Positions 17,519 to 26,220 are shown, counted from the first letter of the stretch. The stretch is DNA of 64,000 bases from HXMU1420-2 sp034670145 (GCA_034670145.1 JAXMOA010000018.1:76479-140478); one strand, 5' to 3'. Notes: generated by a model not told the origin, from the sequence alone. Made by a program: numbers and translations.

Positions 17519-18603
17519 CAGGTGGCTTCCTCTTTGACCCAGCGGATTTTGGAAGTCAGCAGGAGTGAGCAGGCCAGATAGAAGATCAGCAACATGCCCT
17601 GCAGGATGCCCGTGACAGCGTTGGGCACGCCCACGCTGAGCAGGGCGAAATCTCCTCCGACGTAGACCAGGGCCATGATGGCCGAGGCAAACAAGATGCC
17701 GATCGGGTGCAATCCGCCCAAAACGGCAACGATGATCCCGGCGTAACCGTAGCCCGGCGAGATGTTGCGCTGGAGCATGCCGAGCGGTCCGGCGACCTCT
17801 CCGACGCCAGCAAGACCTGCGGCTCCGCCCGAGACCAGCAGGGCCAGCCAGACGGCGCGTTTGGAGGAAAACCCGGCATAGGTCGCGGCCCCCGAGGCCA
17901 GCCCGCCGACCGAGAGCTTGTAGCCTGCAAAGCTGTAGCGGACAAAGATATAGGCTGCGGCGGTTGCCACCAGGCCCATCCAAAGCGAGGCATTGGCGCG
18001 GGTTCCGGTGATCAGCAGTGGAAAGGTCGCGTTTTGGCCAAAGCTGATGGATTGCGGGAAATTGAACCCCATCGGATCCTTGAGCGGGCCGGTCACCAGG
18101 TAGTAGAGCAGCTGGAGCGCAACGCTGGTCAGCATGAAGGTCACGAGGATTTCGTTTGCGTTGAATTGCGTGCGCAGGAATGCCGCGATGGCAGCCCAGG
18201 CCATGCCCGCCAGCATCCCCGCCAGGATCATTCCCGGCAACAAGAGTACCGTTGTAGTGCCGTCAAATGCGATCGCCATCATGGAGGCCGCGATTGCCCC
18301 CAATATCAACTGCCCCTCGGCCCCGATGTTCCAGACCTGAGCGCGGAAACCAATGGCCAGACCCTGTGCGATCAGCAACAGAGGCGCCATTTTCAGCAAC
18401 ACTTCGCCAATACCATAGCGGGTGAGCAGCGGTTCGATGAATACGGCCTTTAGCCCTTTGAGTGGGGACACCCCATAGATTGCAAACAGCACGCCGCTGC
18501 CAATACAGGTCAGCAACAGGGCCAGCGCGGCCACCTGTAGCGGTGCGAACATGGCGTGTTCTGTGCGGGCTTCGACGACCAGTCTGGATCTGGAACTAGG
18601 CAT
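17518..18603 (-). CDS. ABC transporter permease for purines/nucleosides (first permease)
   Basis: A 361-residue permease with an N-terminal cytoplasmic tail of ~20 residues and about ten hydrophobic helices. The family motifs IGFRAQVWNIGAEGQLILGA and SAATYAG-type coupling region (GLASGAATYAGFSSKRAV) are present. It forms the heteromeric membrane channel with the second permease. It overlaps the ATPase gene by 8 bp upstream and the other permease by 1 bp downstream. Confidence 0.93.
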   Translation of the reverse strand: MPSSRSRLVVEARTEHAMFAPLQVAALALLLTCIGSGVLFAIYGVSPLKGLKAVFIEPLLTRYGIGEVLLKMAPLLLIAQGLAIGFRAQVWNIGAEGQLILGAIAASMMAIAFDGTTTVLLLPGMILAGMLAGMAWAAIAAFLRTQFNANEILVTFMLTSVALQLLYYLVTGPLKDPMGFNFPQSISFGQNATFPLLITGTRANASLWMGLVATAAAYIFVRYSFAGYKLSVGGLASGAATYAGFSSKRAVWLALLVSGGAAGLAGVGEVAGPLGMLQRNISPGYGYAGIIVAVLGGLHPIGILFASAIMALVYVGGDFALLSVGVPNAVTGILQGMLLIFYLACSLLLTSKIRWVKEEAT

Positions 18604-20110
18604 GGGTCACCTCGAGCGCATCGAAATCGCCGGCCATGGCCAGCCCCACATGATCAATGTCAGTCTCGCGCACGGCCACAGAGCCTGACAGGCGGCCCCG
18701 GAACATGACCTGAATGCGGTCGCAGACCTCCATCAATTCTTCCAGCTCTTCAGAGACGATGAGCAGGGCAACGCCCGCATCGCGCAGATCCAGAAACTTT
18801 TGCCGTATCGCAGCTGCGGCGCCGACGTCGACACCCCAGGTGGGTTGCGCCGCGATCAACACCTTGGGCGAGAGGGTGAGTTCGCGCCCAACGATGAATT
18901 TCTGCAAATTGCCCCCTGACAGCGATTGAGCCGGTGCCCCCGGTCCGCTGCAGCGCACGTCCATGGCCTGGATCGTGTCCTGAGCCCGGCGTTTGCGCGC
19001 GCCCAGACGTAGAAAGCCCCAATTCAACAGACCCCGGTGAAAGGTGGTCAGCCCCGCGTTTTCGGCCAGCGAATGGCCCGGCACGGCGCCTCGGCCCAGG
19101 CGTTCCTCGGGGATGAAATGCAGGCCCAGTTTGCGCCGCTGGTCAGGGCCCAGCGCGCCGATGTTTGTACCGCTGAGCTGGACCGAGTCGCTTTGCGTGC
19201 GGATCTCACCTGCCAGCGCGCGGGTCAGCGCGTCCTGGCCGTTGCCCGAAACACCGGCAATTCCGAGGATGTCACCGCCCTTTAGCGTCAGGGCCAGATC
19301 CGTGAGTTTGGGTGCATAGGGGTTTTCGGGGGTATGGTTCAGCCCGCGAACCGTCAGAATTGCCGGGCCTGCGACCGTGTCCTTGTTATGTGCGGGGGCT
19401 GCGATTTCCTGGCCGATCATCAGCTGTGTCAGGCTTTTGGCCGTTTCCGTGCGCGGATCGACCCGCCCGACCACGCGGCCACCGCGCATGATGGTGGCTG
19501 TGTCACACAGGCTGCGGATTTCTTCGAGCTTATGCGAGATGAACACGATGCCAATCCCGTTGGCCGACAGGGCGCGCAAGGTTTCAAAGAGTTTCGCAAT
19601 GCCCTGCGGAGGGAGCACCGATGTGGGTTCGTCCAGGATAATCAGCTTGGGCTCTTGCAGGATGCAGCGCAGGATTTCGATACGCTGGCGTTCCCCCACG
19701 GTCAGGCTGTGGACGCGGGCGTCCGGTTCGACATCCAGCCCGAACTGTGCCGAAGCCGTTCGGATGCGATCAGAAAGCTCTGACAGGCTGCCCGGTACGG
19801 CGAGCGAGATGTTTTCTGTCACTGTGAGGGTTTCGAACAGTGAAAAATGTTGAAACACCATGCCGATGCCCAGCTGTCGGGCGCGGGCGGGCGAGGTGAT
19901 CTCGACCGGGGTGCCGTTCCAGGCGATGGTGCCGGCATCCGGGCGAACGACCCCGTAGATGAGCTTCATCAACGTCGATTTTCCAGCGCCATTTTCGCCC
20001 AGCACAGCATGAATGCGGCCGGCATCAACAGCAAAGTCGACGGAGTCATTGGCCAGCGTCGCTCCGTAGGCTTTGGTCATGCCTTCTATGCGCAGAAGGG
20101 GCTCAGCCAT
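18596..20110 (-). CDS. ABC transporter ATPase with two fused nucleotide-binding domains
   Basis: A 504-residue double-NBD ATPase of the sugar/nucleoside type. The first half has a canonical Walker A (GENGAGKST), VFQHFSLF at the Q-loop, a variant signature (LTVGERQRIEI) and Walker B (LIILDEPTSVL). The second half has a modified Walker A (GVSGNGQDAL), LSGGNLQKF and a degenerate Walker B (VLIAAQPTWGVD), as usual in this family. ATG at 20110 is chosen because it overlaps the GST stop region by 8 bp and starts the family-typical MAEPLLRIEGM; the longer frame to 20293 is out-of-phase GST sequence. Confidence 0.94.
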   Translation of the reverse strand: MAEPLLRIEGMTKAYGATLANDSVDFAVDAGRIHAVLGENGAGKSTLMKLIYGVVRPDAGTIAWNGTPVEITSPARARQLGIGMVFQHFSLFETLTVTENISLAVPGSLSELSDRIRTASAQFGLDVEPDARVHSLTVGERQRIEILRCILQEPKLIILDEPTSVLPPQGIAKLFETLRALSANGIGIVFISHKLEEIRSLCDTATIMRGGRVVGRVDPRTETAKSLTQLMIGQEIAAPAHNKDTVAGPAILTVRGLNHTPENPYAPKLTDLALTLKGGDILGIAGVSGNGQDALTRALAGEIRTQSDSVQLSGTNIGALGPDQRRKLGLHFIPEERLGRGAVPGHSLAENAGLTTFHRGLLNWGFLRLGARKRRAQDTIQAMDVRCSGPGAPAQSLSGGNLQKFIVGRELTLSPKVLIAAQPTWGVDVGAAAAIRQKFLDLRDAGVALLIVSEELEELMEVCDRIQVMFRGRLSGSVAVRETDIDHVGLAMAGDFDALEVTHA

Positions 20111-20759
20111 TTGCTGCTTCGTTGAGTTCGTGCAGATAGTGGATGCCCGGCATGGTGATGAACCCGGGCAAGGCACGCACGGCATAAAGCCAGTTGCGGA
20201 TGGCGGGGAAGCCATCGTGTTCAAGGCCCGCATCCGGGCTGAGCGCGACATAGGGGAAACAGGCGATGTCGGCGATGGTGGGATGATCCCCAACCAGCCA
20301 CTGCCCGCCCTCGAGCACGCGATCAGTCAGGGCCAGTTCAAAGGCCTGGAGGTCGCGCAGGGCGGCGGCCTTGACTGTGGGGCCATCGACGGGCCAGTCC
20401 AGCATGGAATGCAGCCGCGCCAGTCCCGCGCTGGAGGTCAGCCGATTGGCAAAGCCCAGCCATTCGCAGACGCGGGCCATATCCGTGGCATTCTGCGTTG
20501 GCAGCCAGCGGCCGGTATCATCATGGGTGGCTGCCAGCCAGGTCAGCATGGCCTGGGTTTCGGTGAGCACCATGTCACCCGCCTGCAAGACAGGCAGCGT
20601 GCCCGCCGGGTTCAAGCGCAGGAACGCCTCGCTGCGGTGTTCGTAGCCCGGGTAGAAATCAACGCCGACCACATCGTATTTCACGCCCAGCAACGCGGCC
20701 ATCAGCCGGATTTTGTAGCAATTGCCGGACAGGACGTAATTGTAGAGGGTAAAGCTCAT
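20103..20759 (-). CDS. Glutathione S-transferase-fold protein, NdmE-like by context
   Basis: A 218-residue GST-fold protein: N-terminal thioredoxin-like domain with LYNYVLSGNCYKIRL, a cis-Pro segment GTLPVLQAGD and the ETQAMLTWLA segment, then a helical C-terminal domain with the N-capping motif PTIADIACFPYV. It is translationally coupled to the oxygenase gene upstream (4-bp ATGA overlap) and the ABC ATPase downstream (8-bp overlap). In Pseudomonas putida caffeine degradation, NdmE is a GST-like protein required structurally by the N7-demethylase NdmC with NdmD. The same arrangement of a catalytic-only oxygenase, a separate Rieske protein and a GST suggests an equivalent scaffold role here; a conventional glutathione-dependent activity is the alternative. 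Confidence 0.85.
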   Translation of the reverse strand: MSFTLYNYVLSGNCYKIRLMAALLGVKYDVVGVDFYPGYEHRSEAFLRLNPAGTLPVLQAGDMVLTETQAMLTWLAATHDDTGRWLPTQNATDMARVCEWLGFANRLTSSAGLARLHSMLDWPVDGPTVKAAALRDLQAFELALTDRVLEGGQWLVGDHPTIADIACFPYVALSPDAGLEHDGFPAIRNWLYAVRALPGFITMPGIHYLHELNEAANG

Positions 20760-21601
20760 GCGGCCTCGGTCAGGGCGCCATAAAACGCCCCTTTCTTTTT
20801 CAGCCAGCGGCGATAGGCGACTGACGTCATGTCAGAGCGGGTCGGGATCTCCATTCTGGGATCCAGCGGCAGGCGCACGGGCAATTGGTTTTCGAGGATG
20901 GATCGGTCCTGGAGGAAGATTTCCTGCTGGAACTGCACCAGGTCGGCAAAATGAGAGGTTTCGTCAATCAGTGCCATCCAGGGCCAGACGATGCATTCTT
21001 CGGGGCTGACGGGTTGCACGAATATGGCGATGACATCCCATGCCTCGGGTCGGGGCGGGCAGGTTTTATAGAGCACCGCCGAGGTCGGGGCGGGCACGCG
21101 GTATTCATATTGTGTGGTGATCGCCTCGGTCGCGCTTTTGGCGGCCTGAGGCTGATAGAAACCGATTTGAGTGGCCCAGACCTCGTCCACGTCGTCGCGA
21201 ATTTCGACCTTGTAGGGGGCGACTTCGGTGTGGGGTTCGGCGCCCAGAATGTCGGTGTGGACAAACGGGAAATGCGCGATATCGAGGAAGTTTTCGACAG
21301 CGCGCAGGGGCGAGCAGCGCACGCGTACCGCACCGCAGGGGACAAAGCGGCGGTCGGGTTCGTCGGCCTCGGTAATATCAAACAGCGGGCGCGGGGTGTC
21401 GCCGAGGGTCGTCCAGACGTGATCATAGCGTATGACGGCAGGCCGTTCGGCGCCGGTGTCATCGGTGACACGGGGTGCGTCGGCGGTGCCGCTGATGCGG
21501 ATCGGAGTGCCCAGAAGTTGTGTGTTGCGGGTGATGCCTGGCCCCATGTGCCCGGCCAGCGCGACAGCATACCAATCGTTGCGGGCGTAATCGAGGCTCA
21601 T
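20756..21601 (-). CDS. Catalytic subunit of a split Rieske oxygenase (no [2Fe-2S] ligands), NdmC-like
   Basis: A 281-residue protein with the mononuclear iron motif ENFLDIAHFPFVH (Asn104, Asp107, His110, His115) of Rieske oxygenase catalytic domains. The first ~70 residues still look like the edges of a Rieske domain: NDWYAVALAGHMGPG is the usual start and HVWTTLGDTPRPLF the usual end. Both cluster-binding hairpins (CxH and CxxH) are missing, a deletion of roughly 50 residues. It must therefore receive electrons from another cluster, plausibly the Rieske protein encoded immediately upstream (4-bp overlap). This matches NdmC, the caffeine-pathway N7-demethylase component that lacks its own cluster. 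Substrate inferred from context: an N-methylated or oxidisable purine. Confidence 0.85.
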   Translation of the reverse strand: MSLDYARNDWYAVALAGHMGPGITRNTQLLGTPIRISGTADAPRVTDDTGAERPAVIRYDHVWTTLGDTPRPLFDITEADEPDRRFVPCGAVRVRCSPLRAVENFLDIAHFPFVHTDILGAEPHTEVAPYKVEIRDDVDEVWATQIGFYQPQAAKSATEAITTQYEYRVPAPTSAVLYKTCPPRPEAWDVIAIFVQPVSPEECIVWPWMALIDETSHFADLVQFQQEIFLQDRSILENQLPVRLPLDPRMEIPTRSDMTSVAYRRWLKKKGAFYGALTEAA

Positions 21602-22257
21602 GCGGATTCCTCTGTCATTGTTTCAGCCGCCCGGCGCAGGGCGTCGCACCAGCGTGACACGGCGCGGCGGTCGGACAGAGCGGCGGATGCGTCGATCAGG
21701 ACGTGCACCTGGGTGCTTGTCGCGTCGATCTGATTGCAGATCAGCGCAATCTGGCGCTCCCCCAGATGCAGAAGACCGTTGGCGCCGGCCTGCGGCAGGT
21801 CAGATCCCGAAAAGGCCGTTTGCAGGCTGGCCGTCGTGATTGCAGCCTCTGATGCGCTGGCGGTGATGCTGCGCAACGGTTCCAGACCGGCAGCAATCGC
21901 TGGTGTTTCAATGGCCTCCTGAGCGTCGGTGGGAGCGACCCAGATAACGCCTGCGACCTCGCTCACGGCATAGGTTTGGGTCTTGATCGAGGCGGGCGGA
22001 TCCAGTTCCGGATGCGCCGGCACATAGGCGCATTGTCCGTTCTGACCATAGTGCCAGCCGTGATAGAGGCAGGCCAGACGGTCCCCGCGCACAAAGCCAT
22101 GGCTGAGCCGCATGCCCCGATGTGGGCAACGGTTGTTCCAGGCCGCCAGCGCGCCCTTGCTGTTGCGCCAGACAACCATATCCACGCCGCCCGCTTGCGC
22201 ACGCATTACACGGTTTTCTGCAAGATCCCGTGTCAGTCCAACCGGATAGCTTGTCAC
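21598..22257 (-). CDS. Stand-alone Rieske [2Fe-2S] protein partnering the split oxygenase
   Basis: A 219-residue protein. Residues ~1-105 are a complete Rieske domain with Cys44/His46 (CPHRGMRLS) and Cys63/His66 (CLYHGWHY) and the VAGVIWVAP edge strand. Residues ~110-219 lack the iron motif of oxygenases and have no domain I recognise; they might be a remnant of the catalytic domain or an interaction module. It overlaps the catalytic-subunit gene by 4 bp (ATGA), so the two products are made together. Its likely job is to pass electrons from an unlinked reductase to the cluster-less catalytic subunit, the role of the extra N-terminal Rieske domain of NdmD. Confidence 0.85.
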   Translation of the reverse strand: MTSYPVGLTRDLAENRVMRAQAGGVDMVVWRNSKGALAAWNNRCPHRGMRLSHGFVRGDRLACLYHGWHYGQNGQCAYVPAHPELDPPASIKTQTYAVSEVAGVIWVAPTDAQEAIETPAIAAGLEPLRSITASASEAAITTASLQTAFSGSDLPQAGANGLLHLGERQIALICNQIDATSTQVHVLIDASAALSDRRAVSRWCDALRRAAETMTEESA

Positions 22258-22377
22258 GACGTCACCCCCTGAAGCCGGTTTGGTTTATTTTGGAACCGGA
22301 CCTGACTGCAACAAATGTCGTCAACTCCGCGGGAAAAATGCGTAATTCCTGATCGAAATGGACCACGTGATCAAAAA
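22258..22377 (-). promoter_or_regulatory. 120-bp gap with an imperfect palindrome, possible internal promoter/operator
   Basis: The only sizeable gap inside the purine operon. At 22359-22374 an imperfect inverted repeat (TGGACCAC / GTGATCAA, 6 of 8 matches, CACGTG centre) lies just downstream of the acylphosphatase-like stop, which could serve a GntR- or TetR-type regulator. No convincing -35/-10 pair was found, so an internal promoter is only possible. Confidence 0.3.
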
Positions 22378-22647
22378 TTAAGCAACTTCGAATTGGGTTG
22401 GTGGCGCGTTGAAGTGATAATCCTTGCGGTCGATGGTTTCGATCATCGCATCCATCGGACCCAGGTTGCAGGCGACCTCCATCGCGTCGACCAGCGCGTC
22501 GGGCCCGGTAAGGGCGATGGTGATCAGACAGTCACTGTCGCGGCTGACCCAGCCTTTGAGGTCAAGCAGCCGGGCGCGATGGCAAATCCAGGGAACCACA
22601 GAGGCTGAGTGCAGTTTCCCGCGCAGAATGATGCGGGCACCAGTCAT
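22378..22647 (-). CDS. Acylphosphatase-like small protein, probably catalytically inactive
   Basis: An 89-residue protein with the acylphosphatase fold pattern (beta strand ARIILRGKLHS, helix with RARLLDLKGWVS, strand CLITIALTG, helix ALVDAMEVACNLGP, final strand AMIETIDRKD). The family's catalytic Arg in VQGVxFR is not conserved (the loop reads SASVVPWICHRAR), and the catalytic Asn after GWV is replaced (GWVSRDSD), so classical acylphosphatase chemistry is unlikely. It overlaps the deaminase gene by 4 bp, tying it to the purine operon. A structural or ligand-binding role is possible. Confidence 0.7.
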   Translation of the reverse strand: MTGARIILRGKLHSASVVPWICHRARLLDLKGWVSRDSDCLITIALTGPDALVDAMEVACNLGPMDAMIETIDRKDYHFNAPPTQFEVA

Positions 22648-23129
22648 GTGCTGCGCCAGAACGCGCGGTGTTGGTCTGCGATGATCTCTTCCAATTCAAC
22701 GAAGGGACCGCGCACGGTGACAGGGCGCTGACCAGAGGCAAAGATGGTGCGGCATTCCAGGTCCTGGGTCGGGTTTTCGGGGTCGTCGCCGGTCAGTTCG
22801 CCCAATCTGCGTTCAGTCATGCCAAAAACCACGGCCCCGATTTCGGCCCAATAGACCGTTCCGGCGCACATGGAGCATGGCTCTACCGATGTGTAGAGCG
22901 TTGCGCCGCGCAATGTTGGGATATCGAAGGCGCGCGCGGCATGACGGGCGAGGTTGGCCTCGGCGTGGCCCGGGCCTTTGTCGATGGAAAAGGAGTTCTG
23001 ACCTTCGGCCAGCACCTGACCCTCGGCCGAGACAAGCACCGCGCCGAACGGGTGATTGCCGCTTTGGACGGCGTCATCGGCCAGGCGAATGCTGTGGTGG
23101 AGAAACTGGAGGTCGGTGTCGCGAGTCAT
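22644..23129 (-). CDS. Nucleoside deaminase (cytidine-deaminase fold)
   Basis: A 161-residue zinc deaminase with the zinc/proton-shuttle motif HAEANLARHA and PCSMCAGTVYWAEI. The central SGNHPFGAVLV block is shared with guanine deaminases of the GuaD/tRNA-adenosine-deaminase-like branch. It is the first gene of the purine operon after the CHAT gene (79-bp gap). Likely substrate is a purine base or nucleoside (guanine, adenine or a modified form), perhaps different from that of the amidohydrolase-type guanine deaminase at the other end of the operon. Confidence 0.88.
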   Translation of the reverse strand: MTRDTDLQFLHHSIRLADDAVQSGNHPFGAVLVSAEGQVLAEGQNSFSIDKGPGHAEANLARHAARAFDIPTLRGATLYTSVEPCSMCAGTVYWAEIGAVVFGMTERRLGELTGDDPENPTQDLECRTIFASGQRPVTVRGPFVELEEIIADQHRAFWRST

Positions 23130-23208
23130 GATGTGGGTCCGGCAAATCGTGTTTGGACCCTATCAGGCCACAAGTGGACGCCGGACAGAAGCGAAATCTA
23201 TGCCAGCG

Positions 23209-26200
23209 CTAGCCCCCCGCCACAACAAAAGGCGCCCATGCCGAAGGATGACGCCATCGTGGGATGGCAGGCGTGTCGATCATCATCAGCATGGCCTGAC
23301 GCAGGGCCCGGGCGCTGGCGACGGTTTGGCCGTTGGATTGCCCCTGAACCTGAGATGGGTCCGCGTCAGCGAGGGCGGCGAACATGGAGGTTGTGAGGGC
23401 GACGGTCGCGTCCGATTGCACGGGCCAATGCGACACCAGCAGTTTGCGCGCTCCGGCATAGAAAAACGCTCGGGCCAGGCCGGACAGGCCTTCGGTGCTG
23501 TCAGCGGTCGGCCCGGCGGCGGTGTTACAGGCCGAGAGGATGACCCAATCGGCATTCAGCGACAGTTCGGCGATTTGGCTGGCCCGCAGCAGGCCGCTAT
23601 TGCGCCCGGGTTCGGGCGACAGGGCAAGCGCCGGTTCGCCCAGTCCGCGCGCTTCGCCGCCCAAAAGCCCATGTGTGGCAAATGCGATGACGCGGGCCTG
23701 ACCCGGGTCGGCCTGTTCGAATTGCGAGATGGAGGCCGTCTGACCCAGCAACAACTTGCCCTGCCCGTCTGCGATACTGGCGTCCAACTCGCGCAGCTCT
23801 TGCGCTGTGTCCGGCAGTGGCGCGAGGGACACGGCCTGGAGCGTCGCGTCGAAGACTGGATTGCCGACCCCCAGGAAGGCGGTTTGGCCGGCGCCCTCCA
23901 CCGTCTGCGTGCGCAGGTTTTTGAGGCTGGCGGGCACGGGCAGTGTCGCAAAGGCGAAGTCCCGGATAGCCCATGGCACTGCGCTCAGCTGGTCAGGGTC
24001 GGCCACAGGCTGGGTGACCAGCAGCCCGAATGGCAGGGTTTGCAGGGCATCATCCGGTGCGATCAATATCGTTCCCTCAACCGGCAGAAAGGGTGCCACC
24101 GGCCCCAGAACCGAGGTATAAAGCTCATGCGCCAGCGCGACGTCAAAGCTGTTGTCGCGGTCAGCCGGCGTTTGGGTCGAAAAGGCGCCGCGCAAGGATT
24201 GGTTCGGGTCTATTGAACCGCGCAAGCGATCCACCGTGTCGCGCAGCCAACCGGGCGAGACGTCGGCCCGGTGCCAGACAACAGCCTGTGACGTGATCGC
24301 AAAGACGTGGAGCCCTCTGTCTGTGGCCAGATAGGTCACCATCGCCTCGTCCGGGCGCAGCAGGTCGCGGGCCTCTTCAAGCGACATCGTCCGGAGCACG
24401 GCCTGGGCGGAAAAGGCAGGGAAGGATTGAGCGAGGTCTGCTTCGATTCCGGTGATTTCGGCGTCGATGCGCAGGACTTCGCCCCGACCGGCCAGACCTG
24501 CCGACTCGGCCACAGAGCGGGCGTTGATCAGGCGGTCGCGTTGGCGCAGAAGGTCGGCCAGGCGGTCGTCACCGGTTGCCAGACGCTCGGTCATGGCGGC
24601 GATGGCGCGCCCGGCCTCGGAATGGCGCACGGTCTGGATCTGGTGAAACGCTTCCGCCAGCAAATCGGGGTAGGTCCCGCCCTGCTCCAGCGCAACGACG
24701 CCTTCGAATGTCCCCACGTTCCAGGGAAACAGGAAAGGGCTGGCCTGAGAACAACCGGTTGCCGTGCATGGCCCGATCGGGGGGTCAACAACCAGACTGT
24801 CAAAGCCCGCATCAATGGCCTGCTCCATCACGGTGGCGTAGCGGGCGATGTCGCGTTTGAGCGTGACAGATTGACGGGCCGGGATGGTCGAGAGCATCGC
24901 CTCGGCGACGTCAAAGGCCTGACCCGACATTGCGGCCAGCAGGTCGGCGTCAGAGCGCAGGCTGTCCTCGTGCTGGATGCCCAATCGGCCCAGCCCGGCC
25001 AGCGCAAGCGCCAGATCGCTGCCCTGAGCATTGGGCCAGAGCCAGACCGCGCTGTAGTGGGTGCGTGCGATGTCCGTTTGGCCGCTGCGTTCCTGCAAGG
25101 CGCCCAACCGCAACAGGGTGCCATAGACCAGCCGTTGAAGATAGGCGTCCTGCGCAAAGGATTCCGGTGCCAGGACGGTGTCAAAAGCTGTGCCCTGGAG
25201 GTCGTCGGGGCCCAGCGCGACGGCCTCGTCCGGCAGGTCCTGAAGGTAGTCGAAAGTGAGGAAGAGGATTTCCAGCATGGTCTGGACGGTGCCATATTCG
25301 ACGAGTCCGCCCGGATCGATCTGGCCCAGTTCCGTCAGCCAGTCATTGATCCGCGTCATGACGCCCTGCGCGTCTTGCGTCTGGTTCCGGGTGTCGGCCA
25401 GGTATGACAGCACCTGCATCAGCACCCGGGTCTGATCATCAGCGCTCAGGTCCTCGCCCTCCAGCAGGTCCTGGGCCAGGGCCATCGCCGAAGGCCGGTT
25501 GCCAAGCCGCCAGTCGATCAGCGCCGCTGCCTTTATGGCCCGAATGCGCAGGTCAGGTGGCGCGATAAGCGCGAGGTCCAGGTAGCCTTCCCGCGCGTCC
25601 AGCGCGCGACCCAACAGCTCTGACACCCGCAGTTTCAGCAAACGGCCGCCCGGGTAGGGTTCGCCGGTTTCCGCTTCGATCTGGTCAAGCAGGGTTTGCA
25701 GCGGTGTGAGGTGGCGTTCGACCGTCGGAATAAAGCTGGAACGGGCCTGGGTGTAGAGGGCGGCGATCTGAGTCATCGCGATTTCGGTGTCGGAAAACCT
25801 TTCGCGCCAACTGTCCATCTCCATCCAGCGTGTGGAAGATTCAAGCGCGGTCCCCGCCATGGCGAACAGGCCCATTTCGGTGTAGATGACCCCCTGTAGG
25901 CGATCATATTCCGGCAACCGTTTGGTGAGCATGGGCTGGTGGCTTTTGGCAGTCGACAGGGTTTCGAGCGCGGCGTTGTTGTCGCTGGCCTGAAATTCGT
26001 TCTGGGCCTTGTAGAAATAGAGATCGGACAGAAAGAACGGGTCGTTTGCGCCAGAGTTCTCGAACACGGCGATGGCCTGACCGATGCTCTGTGCGACGCC
26101 GGCATTGTCGCCCGATTGCATTTGCTGCGAGGCGCGTTCGAGCCAGCCGTTCACCGTTGTCTGTGCACAAAGCCCCGATGCGGTGGTGAGCAACAAGGAG

Positions 26201-26220
26201 AGGAGGATCAGGATTCGCAT
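23209..26220 (-). CDS. Exported TPR-CHAT protease-like protein
   Basis: A 1003-residue protein with an N-terminal signal peptide (MRILILLSLLLTTASGLCAQ). A long alpha-helical, TPR-like region (residues ~25-480) is followed by a linker with helical segments (~540-660) and a C-terminal CHAT domain (~700-1003). The caspase-like dyad is present: His in FATHGLLGG (~849) and Cys in ILSACNTAAG (~896), followed by GLARAFFYAGARKLLVSHWP. It is predicted to act outside the cytoplasm. Most CHAT proteins are intracellular; exported TPR-CHAT proteins occur in several proteobacteria with unknown targets. It reads into the purine operon but is probably functionally separate. Confidence 0.88.
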   Translation of the reverse strand: MRILILLSLLLTTASGLCAQTTVNGWLERASQQMQSGDNAGVAQSIGQAIAVFENSGANDPFFLSDLYFYKAQNEFQASDNNAALETLSTAKSHQPMLTKRLPEYDRLQGVIYTEMGLFAMAGTALESSTRWMEMDSWRERFSDTEIAMTQIAALYTQARSSFIPTVERHLTPLQTLLDQIEAETGEPYPGGRLLKLRVSELLGRALDAREGYLDLALIAPPDLRIRAIKAAALIDWRLGNRPSAMALAQDLLEGEDLSADDQTRVLMQVLSYLADTRNQTQDAQGVMTRINDWLTELGQIDPGGLVEYGTVQTMLEILFLTFDYLQDLPDEAVALGPDDLQGTAFDTVLAPESFAQDAYLQRLVYGTLLRLGALQERSGQTDIARTHYSAVWLWPNAQGSDLALALAGLGRLGIQHEDSLRSDADLLAAMSGQAFDVAEAMLSTIPARQSVTLKRDIARYATVMEQAIDAGFDSLVVDPPIGPCTATGCSQASPFLFPWNVGTFEGVVALEQGGTYPDLLAEAFHQIQTVRHSEAGRAIAAMTERLATGDDRLADLLRQRDRLINARSVAESAGLAGRGEVLRIDAEITGIEADLAQSFPAFSAQAVLRTMSLEEARDLLRPDEAMVTYLATDRGLHVFAITSQAVVWHRADVSPGWLRDTVDRLRGSIDPNQSLRGAFSTQTPADRDNSFDVALAHELYTSVLGPVAPFLPVEGTILIAPDDALQTLPFGLLVTQPVADPDQLSAVPWAIRDFAFATLPVPASLKNLRTQTVEGAGQTAFLGVGNPVFDATLQAVSLAPLPDTAQELRELDASIADGQGKLLLGQTASISQFEQADPGQARVIAFATHGLLGGEARGLGEPALALSPEPGRNSGLLRASQIAELSLNADWVILSACNTAAGPTADSTEGLSGLARAFFYAGARKLLVSHWPVQSDATVALTTSMFAALADADPSQVQGQSNGQTVASARALRQAMLMMIDTPAIPRWRHPSAWAPFVVAGG

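Noticed and set aside
15491..23129. Purine riboswitch upstream of the transport operon
   Set aside because: No aptamer-like conserved core seen in the gaps, and purine riboswitches are not expected in this group.
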